DNA of 64,000 nt. Source: Actinoplanes flavus (lineage in GTDB: Bacteria > Actinomycetota > Actinomycetes > Mycobacteriales > Micromonosporaceae). The translations under genes and the position numbers were made by a program. Numbering within the stretch: the first letter of the stretch is position 1; every line of letters begins with the position of its first letter. Shown here in pieces: positions 59,700-64,000 of this stretch. The notes below the pieces were generated by a model. It did no database searches. It was given only the letters and a program-made list of their open reading frames with translations, and was not told where the DNA came from. The stretch covers positions 90,462-154,461 of the forward strand of contig NZ_JAGFNS010000008.1 of assembly GCF_017592555.1 (NCBI RefSeq). The letters run 5' to 3'.

Positions 59700-60041
59700 A
59701 TGTCCGTGAGTACCGCTACCGTCACGCACCTCGCCCGGCCCCACCGGCCGGTCGTCGTCGCCGGGACGCTCGGTGAGCTGCACGGCCCGACATCCGGGCT
59801 GGTGGAGCTGCCGCTGCGCCTGTGGTGGCATCCGCAGCGGGCCTTCGACCTCGGCCAGCACACCATGTTGCTGTGGATGTATGAGAACGTGCTGCGCGAG
59901 GCGATCCGGGTCGACGAGCTCCGGGCGTACCTCGAAGGGGGTTTGCTGGTCCGGCTGTGGCCGGAGCTGAACCTGCCACGCGGGGTCCGCGCGGCCTGGG
60001 AGGCCCGGCACCCCCGCCTGCGGGCCCGCGCCGCCGCCTGA
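59700..60041 (+). CDS. hypothetical protein, 113 residues
   Basis: A basic-ended small protein with the segment LWWHPQRAFDLGQHTMLLWMYENVLREA, cut short here at its conserved core. I do not recognise it, but the Trp/His-rich pattern looks specific. The ATG lies 7 nt after TACGCT; the pair ATG ATG upstream is not used. Divergent from the 124-residue hypothetical gene. Confidence 0.5.
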   Translation: MSVSTATVTHLARPHRPVVVAGTLGELHGPTSGLVELPLRLWWHPQRAFDLGQHTMLLWMYENVLREAIRVDELRAYLEGGLLVRLWPELNLPRGVRAAWEARHPRLRARAAA

Positions 60042-60057
60042 CCTCGGGGCCCGCCTG

Positions 60058-60468
60058 TCAGCACCCCGACATGGCGACGAGTTCGACCTCGAATCCGTCG
60101 GCGTTCTCCAGATAGGCGGCGTGGTGCTCCGGGCCACCGGCGTGCGGATGGCGGTCGGCGAACAGCAGCGTCCAGCCGTGCTGGGTCGCCCGCCGGGCCA
60201 GGACGTCGACGAGGTGGGCGCCGTCCACGTGGAAGGCCAGATGGTTGAGACCGGGCCGGCGGCGGTCGTGGTCGGCGGCGCACAGATCCGGTGACTGCTC
60301 GACGACGATGTAGGTCGGGCCCAGCCGCCAGCTGCGCCCGGCGCTCCAGGACTGGAACGGGGTGTAGCCGAGCTCGGACAACAGCCATCCCCAGCTGACG
60401 ACGGCCCGGTCCAGGTCCGGCACCCAGATCTCGATGTGGTGAGGCGTGCCGGTGGTCGGCCTGTTCAC
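60058..60468 (-). CDS. VOC-family (glyoxalase-fold) protein
   Basis: 136 residues, one VOC domain: HHIEIWVPDLDRAVVSWGWLL, HLAFHVDGAHLVDVLARRA and the closing YLENADGFEVELV with its metal Glu. The GTG at 60468 has GGGAGGG 6 nt upstream. Substrate unknown. Confidence 0.85.
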   Translation of the reverse strand: MNRPTTGTPHHIEIWVPDLDRAVVSWGWLLSELGYTPFQSWSAGRSWRLGPTYIVVEQSPDLCAADHDRRRPGLNHLAFHVDGAHLVDVLARRATQHGWTLLFADRHPHAGGPEHHAAYLENADGFEVELVAMSGC

Positions 60469-60546
60469 GCTGTGCCCTCCCGGAACGTGATCCACTCTCC
60501 CCCTCCGCGTCGCTCAGATCCTCGGTGAGCGGCGCATCGGCCCCGC

Positions 60547-61086
60547 TCAGTGATCCGGCGACGGTGGTCGCGCCTCCACCACCACGACCTTCTCCAGTTG
60601 GTAATCGTTCAGGTCGGGTCGCATCCAGTCCTCCCCGGCGCGGATGCGGTGGAACCGGAACATGCCGTTGGTGCGGTTGGTCGCCACGACACACCGCACC
60701 GCGACCGGCCGTTCCCCACCGGCCGCCAACCGGCAGACCTCCCACGCGAAGGCCACGCCGTGCCGGAGCAACACCACCTGATCCGCGTCCGAGATCGACG
60801 GCTCGCCCTCGTCGGACACCATGACTTCGACCGGGACCACATCCTCCAGGTGGAAGCTGTTGACCGAGCATTCCCAGCCGGTCAGATCGGGGAAGCCACC
60901 CGGCGGGGCCGTCCGTCGCGCGCCGTCGGCCCAGACCACGACCTCGCCGCGCACCTCGATGCCATCGGCGATCATCGCCCGCAGCCCCGGCGCCATCCCA
61001 CCCGGCGGAGCAATCGACGCCGGCCCGGCCGGCGCCCCGAGCTCCGAGGCGGCGTCATCGTTCATCCGGATCACGAACACCCGCAC
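60547..61086 (-). CDS. hypothetical protein, 179 residues
   Basis: Soluble, with a beta-rich pattern (VVVWADGARRTAPPGGFP, CSVNSFHLEDVVPVEVMV, FRFHRIRAGEDWMRPDLN). I do not recognise the family. GTG start at 61086; no good ribosome site. It is divergent from the AbiEii gene 90 bp away. Confidence 0.5.
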   Translation of the reverse strand: MRVFVIRMNDDAASELGAPAGPASIAPPGGMAPGLRAMIADGIEVRGEVVVWADGARRTAPPGGFPDLTGWECSVNSFHLEDVVPVEVMVSDEGEPSISDADQVVLLRHGVAFAWEVCRLAAGGERPVAVRCVVATNRTNGMFRFHRIRAGEDWMRPDLNDYQLEKVVVVEARPPSPDH

Positions 61087-61175
61087 ATGATCTCAACCAG
61101 GGAATCCCTCGGCGACCGGCCACCCCCAGCGCGTCGGTCGCGTCGGACCGGGGCGGAGTGTGCCAGCCTTTGCGC

Positions 61176-61817
61176 GTGAGCGTCGATGACTTCTACCGCG
61201 ACGTCGCCCGGATCGCGCTGGCCGTCGCCGACAAGCACGGCTTCGTGCTCGGCGGTGGCGTGGCCTGGCTGGTGAACGGGCTGGTCGCCCGCCCGACCGA
61301 GGACATCGACCTGTTCACCGACACGGCCGGCGGGGTGATGGCCGCCGCCGGTGAGGTGACGTCGGCGCTGACCGCCGCCGGCTACCGGGTGGTGCGCGAG
61401 GACGCCGACGAGTTGTTCGCCGGCATGGACGCCGACATCCAGGAGTTCCTGGTGGCCGGGGAGCATCGGGCGCTGCGGCTGACCCTGTGCCGGCTGGACC
61501 GGCACCGCGCCCCGGTGGTGATGGACGTCGGCCCGGTCATGCACCTCGACGACCTGGTCGCCACCAAGGTCGCCGCCCTGGTCAACCGGCGGGAGGTGCG
61601 CGACTACATCGATGTGGCGGCCGCGCTGGAACGCTATCCGCTGGACCGTGTCCTGGAGCTGGCGCATGCCGCCGATCCGGCCCTGGATCCGGAGGACATC
61701 GCCGACGCCGGCCGCTACCTGGACCGGCTGGACGACGCCCGCTTCGCCCTGTACGGCCTGGACCGGGCCGCCATCGCCGCGCTGCGGGACCGGCTCGCCG
61801 GCTGGCCCCGCTCCTGA
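61176..61817 (+). CDS. AbiEii/AbiGii-type nucleotidyltransferase
   Basis: 213 residues. The nucleotidyltransferase core has GGGVAWLVNG (26-35) and the metal-binding TEDIDLF with Asp43/Asp45; LDDLVATKVAALVNRREVRDY matches the AbiEii helical segment. AbiEii and MenT toxins transfer nucleotides to RNA, but no AbiEi-like antitoxin is adjacent. The next gene starts 12 bp downstream. It may be a solitary toxin, a domesticated enzyme or an aminoglycoside-type transferase. Confidence 0.75.
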   Translation: MSVDDFYRDVARIALAVADKHGFVLGGGVAWLVNGLVARPTEDIDLFTDTAGGVMAAAGEVTSALTAAGYRVVREDADELFAGMDADIQEFLVAGEHRALRLTLCRLDRHRAPVVMDVGPVMHLDDLVATKVAALVNRREVRDYIDVAAALERYPLDRVLELAHAADPALDPEDIADAGRYLDRLDDARFALYGLDRAAIAALRDRLAGWPRS

Positions 61818-61829
61818 CAGGAGGCTTCA

Positions 61830-62354
61830 ATGATCACCGGAATCCTCGTTCCCGGGCGCGGCTACACCACCCAGGGCCCGCTGTTCGACCTGGCCGACGG
61901 CATCCTGACCGCCCGCGGTGACGACGTGGTCGAGGTGAGCTGGACCGTCCCGGACGGACTGTTGCAGGTCGGCCCGGAGCCGTTCGTCCGCGCCCATGTC
62001 GCGGCCGCCCTGCACCGGGCCGCCGCCGGGACGCCGGTGCTGATCGCCAAGTCGCTGGGTAGTCACGCCGCCGCGCTCGCCGCCGAGCGCGGGATCCCGG
62101 CCGTCTGGCTGACCCCGGTGCTCACCGACCCGGCCGTGGTCGCGGCGATCGCCGCCGGGCCGGCCCCGGCCCTGCTGATCGGCGGCACCGCCGACCGGGT
62201 GTGGCTGCCGGAGGCCGCCCGCGCGACCGGCAAGCCGTGCCTGGAGATCCCGGGCGCCGACCACAACCTGCGGGTGCCGGGGCCGGTGCGCGCCTACACC
62301 GACGTGCTCGGAACGGTCGGCACCGCGATCGAGGACTTCCTGGAGACGCTGTGA
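61830..62354 (+). CDS. small alpha/beta hydrolase
   Basis: 174 residues: ILVPGRGYTTQGPLFDLA, nucleophile Ser in IAKSLGSHA, LLIGGTADRVW and a closing His in GADHNL. A perfect AGGAGG lies 6 nt before the ATG. It is probably co-transcribed with the AbiEii-type gene. Confidence 0.75.
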   Translation: MITGILVPGRGYTTQGPLFDLADGILTARGDDVVEVSWTVPDGLLQVGPEPFVRAHVAAALHRAAAGTPVLIAKSLGSHAAALAAERGIPAVWLTPVLTDPAVVAAIAAGPAPALLIGGTADRVWLPEAARATGKPCLEIPGADHNLRVPGPVRAYTDVLGTVGTAIEDFLETL

Positions 62355-62355
62355 C

Positions 62356-63000
62356 CTACCGCTGGCCGGTGGCGCCGGGGGCGCGGAGGCCGATGGCCGA
62401 CGCCCACAGGCGGGAGAGGTGGTCGACCATCTTCTCCTCGTCGAGGGGTTCGCGTAGTTCGTTGATGATCACGGCCACCTGTTCGACCATGCCGCCCAGG
62501 GCGATCGCCGTCAGGCGGGGATCAAGGTCCGGGTCGGCGAGTCCGTCGGCCTGCAGGCGGCGGATGCCCTCCTCGCCGCGGCCGACGTAGAACTCCCGGA
62601 TCTCCAGGAGCAGGCTGCGCAGGTTGTCGTCCAGGTAGGCGCCGTGCTCGACCATCCGGAGCACCTTCGCGGCCTTTCCGGCGGCGGCCAGGTACAGGCG
62701 GTTCGCCTCCACGATGCGCGCGTACGGGTCGTGGAGGGTGTCCGGGACCCGGCTCGCGGTGATCATCTTGTCGGCCGCCGCCTGGACGATCTTGCGGAGC
62801 AGGTCGTCCTTCGATGCGAAGTACGTGTAGAAGGTCCCGTACGACACGCCCGCCGCCTGGGTGACGGCCTCGGGGGTGAACCCGGCCCACCCTTGTTCCT
62901 CGATGATCTGCCGGCCGGCGGTGAGCAGCGCGTCATGGGTCCGCCGGCCCCGGGTGGTGGCCGGCGGTGCGGGCGCGGGGTTCGTTCGAGCTCGTCCCAT
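62356..63000 (-). CDS. TetR-family regulator
   Basis: 214 residues. After a disordered Pro/Ala start, the helix-turn-helix reads PEAVTQAAGVSYGTFYTYFASK. The C-terminal domain resembles KstR2-like regulators of lipid or terpene catabolism. Divergent from an AtuA/DUF1446-family gene with a palindromic promoter between them. Confidence 0.85.
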   Translation of the reverse strand: MGRARTNPAPAPPATTRGRRTHDALLTAGRQIIEEQGWAGFTPEAVTQAAGVSYGTFYTYFASKDDLLRKIVQAAADKMITASRVPDTLHDPYARIVEANRLYLAAAGKAAKVLRMVEHGAYLDDNLRSLLLEIREFYVGRGEEGIRRLQADGLADPDLDPRLTAIALGGMVEQVAVIINELREPLDEEKMVDHLSRLWASAIGLRAPGATGQR

Positions 63001-63018
63001 CGGACACCCTCTCGCGAC

Positions 63019-63046
63019 TTGACTACTTTGTCAGAAAGTCTAGTGT
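63019..63046 (+). promoter_or_regulatory. promoter of the AtuA-family gene with TetR operator
   Basis: TTGACT (63019-63024) and TAGTGT (63041-63046) are 16 bp apart. ACTTT-gtcag-AAAGT (63025-63039) is an inverted repeat exactly in the spacer, a likely binding site for the divergent TetR. Confidence 0.55.
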
Positions 63047-63084
63047 GGCGGGCACCACTACTCACTGAGGTGTTGAGCCGGACA

Positions 63085-64000
63085 ATGCGCACGATCCGCA
63101 TCGGGAACTGCTCGGGCTTCTACGGTGATCGCTTCTCGGCGATGTCCGAGATGCTCGAGGGCGGGCCGCTGGACTATCTGACCGGGGACTACCTGGCCGA
63201 ACTGACCATGCTCATCCTCGGCCGGGACCGCCGGAAGGATCCGTCACTCGGATACGCGAAGACGTTCCTGCGGCAACTCGCCGGCTGCCTCGGCCTGGCC
63301 CGGCAGCGCGGGGTCCGGATCGTCACCAACGCGGGTGGGCTCAACCCGGCCGGGCTCGCGCAGGCCGTCCGGGACCTGGCCCGGGAGCAGGGCATCGACC
63401 TGGCCGTCGCCCACGTGCGGGGCGACGACCTGATCGGGCGCGCGACCGAGCACGGCTGGCCGGGTGCGCTGACCGCCAACGCCTACCTCGGCGCCTTCGG
63501 CATCGCCGACGCGCTCACCGCCGGCGCCGACATCGTCGTCACCGGCCGCGTCACCGACGCGTCGCTGACCCTGGGCCCGGCCATCGCCGAGTTCGGCTGG
63601 GGGCGCACCGACTTCGACCTCCTGGCCGCCGGGGTCGTCGCCGGTCATGTCCTCGAATGCGGCACGCAGGCCACGGGCGGCAACTTCTCCGGCTTCGCCA
63701 CGATCGACACCACGCGCCCGCTGGGCTTCCCGCTGGCCGAGATCAGTGCCGACGGGACGGCCGTGATCACCAAACATCCCGGCACGGGCGGCGCGGTCAC
63801 CGTCGACACGGTCACCGCGCAACTGGTGTACGAGGTCGGAGGCCCCCACTACGCCAATCCCGACGTGACCGCGCGCCTGGACACGGTCGCGTTGCGGCAG
63901 GCCGGTCCCGACCGGGTGGTGATCACCTCGGTACGCGGTGCCGCCCCACCCCCGGCCACGAAGATCGCCCTCAACAGCGCCGGCGGATGGCGCAACTCCG
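63085..64000 (+). CDS. AtuA/DUF1446-family protein, 5' part
   Basis: The first 305 codons are in the window; the gene runs off the end. The sequence IRIGNCSGFYGDRFSAMSEML, TNAGGLNPAGLA, and the GADIVVTGRVTDASLTLGP and LECGTQATGGNFSGF motifs identify the acyclic-terpene-utilisation AtuA / DUF1446 family. Members are linked to degradation of citronellol-like compounds or acyl-CoA metabolism. Under probable control of the divergent TetR. Confidence 0.85.
   Translation, partial: MRTIRIGNCSGFYGDRFSAMSEMLEGGPLDYLTGDYLAELTMLILGRDRRKDPSLGYAKTFLRQLAGCLGLARQRGVRIVTNAGGLNPAGLAQAVRDLAREQGIDLAVAHVRGDDLIGRATEHGWPGALTANAYLGAFGIADALTAGADIVVTGRVTDASLTLGPAIAEFGWGRTDFDLLAAGVVAGHVLECGTQATGGNFSGFATIDTTRPLGFPLAEISADGTAVITKHPGTGGAVTVDTVTAQLVYEVGGPHYANPDVTARLDTVALRQAGPDRVVITSVRGAAPPPATKIALNSAGGWRNS

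Overview
The window is a very GC-rich actinobacterial chromosome segment. The gene families (DUF5753/DUF397 pairs, HisKA_3/NarL pairs, CHAT-TPR proteins, CBM2-tailed secreted enzymes) and the many start codons lying 6-7 nt after a TANNNT hexamer suggest Micromonosporaceae, most likely Actinoplanes or a close relative. That assignment is inference. I see no prophage, insertion sequence, CRISPR array, rRNA or tRNA. Most of the window reads as accessory soil-actinomycete chromosome with many small regulator-plus-target modules.

Layout. 1-6 kb: secreted CBM2 esterase; SGNH hydrolase behind a coupled 18-codon ORF, divergent from a TetR regulator over a double palindromic operator; gene debris; an XRE(DUF5753)/DUF397 pair with its own palindromes. 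6-13 kb: membrane protein preceded by a 14-bp tandem repeat, a long TPR protein that stops where a CHAT domain would be expected, a LuxR tail remnant, a VOC protein, a methyltransferase, and a divergent receiver / GAF-PAS histidine kinase pair. 13-17 kb: nrdAB (class Ia ribonucleotide reductase) under an adenosylcobalamin riboswitch and two NrdR-like boxes, the arrangement known for Streptomyces nrdABS. 17-22 kb: NarL-type two-component system, ZIP transporter, CsbD stress protein with a SigB-like promoter, PatA/LpxL-type acyltransferase.

22-31 kb: Nudix hydrolase, methyltransferases, TetR/hydrolase module with a perfect-arm operator, membrane protein, NIPSNAP protein, FMN reductase, and an HxlR / hydrolase / Ohr module carrying two near-identical 16-bp palindromes. 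31-36 kb: metallophosphoesterase; an MMPL exporter-MBL operon divergent from a TetR. 36-46 kb: secreted DUF1996 protein with an internal duplication, OmpR-type two-component system, nitrilase-family amidase, a PQQ-type sugar dehydrogenase with a CebR/LacI-like box, GNAT, beta-carbonic anhydrase, a broken DUF1877 gene, SDR and HAD enzymes.

46-57 kb holds the most interesting block. A GAF-STAS protein and a PAS-PP2C-HATPase-STAS phosphatase (partner-switching type signalling) lie divergently next to a four-gene operon: a CHAT caspase-like protease with TPR-like repeats, a TPR protein, a small CATRA-system-associated protein, and a membrane-anchored CATRA protein. This looks like a complete CATRA (caspase and TPR repeat associated) conflict system, a predicted cell-suicide or immunity module. 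57-64 kb: molybdopterin oxidoreductase, DUF1028 protein, YdjM-like hydrolase, small proteins, a VOC protein, a solitary AbiEii-type nucleotidyltransferase, and a TetR divergent from an AtuA/DUF1446-family gene that runs off the window end.
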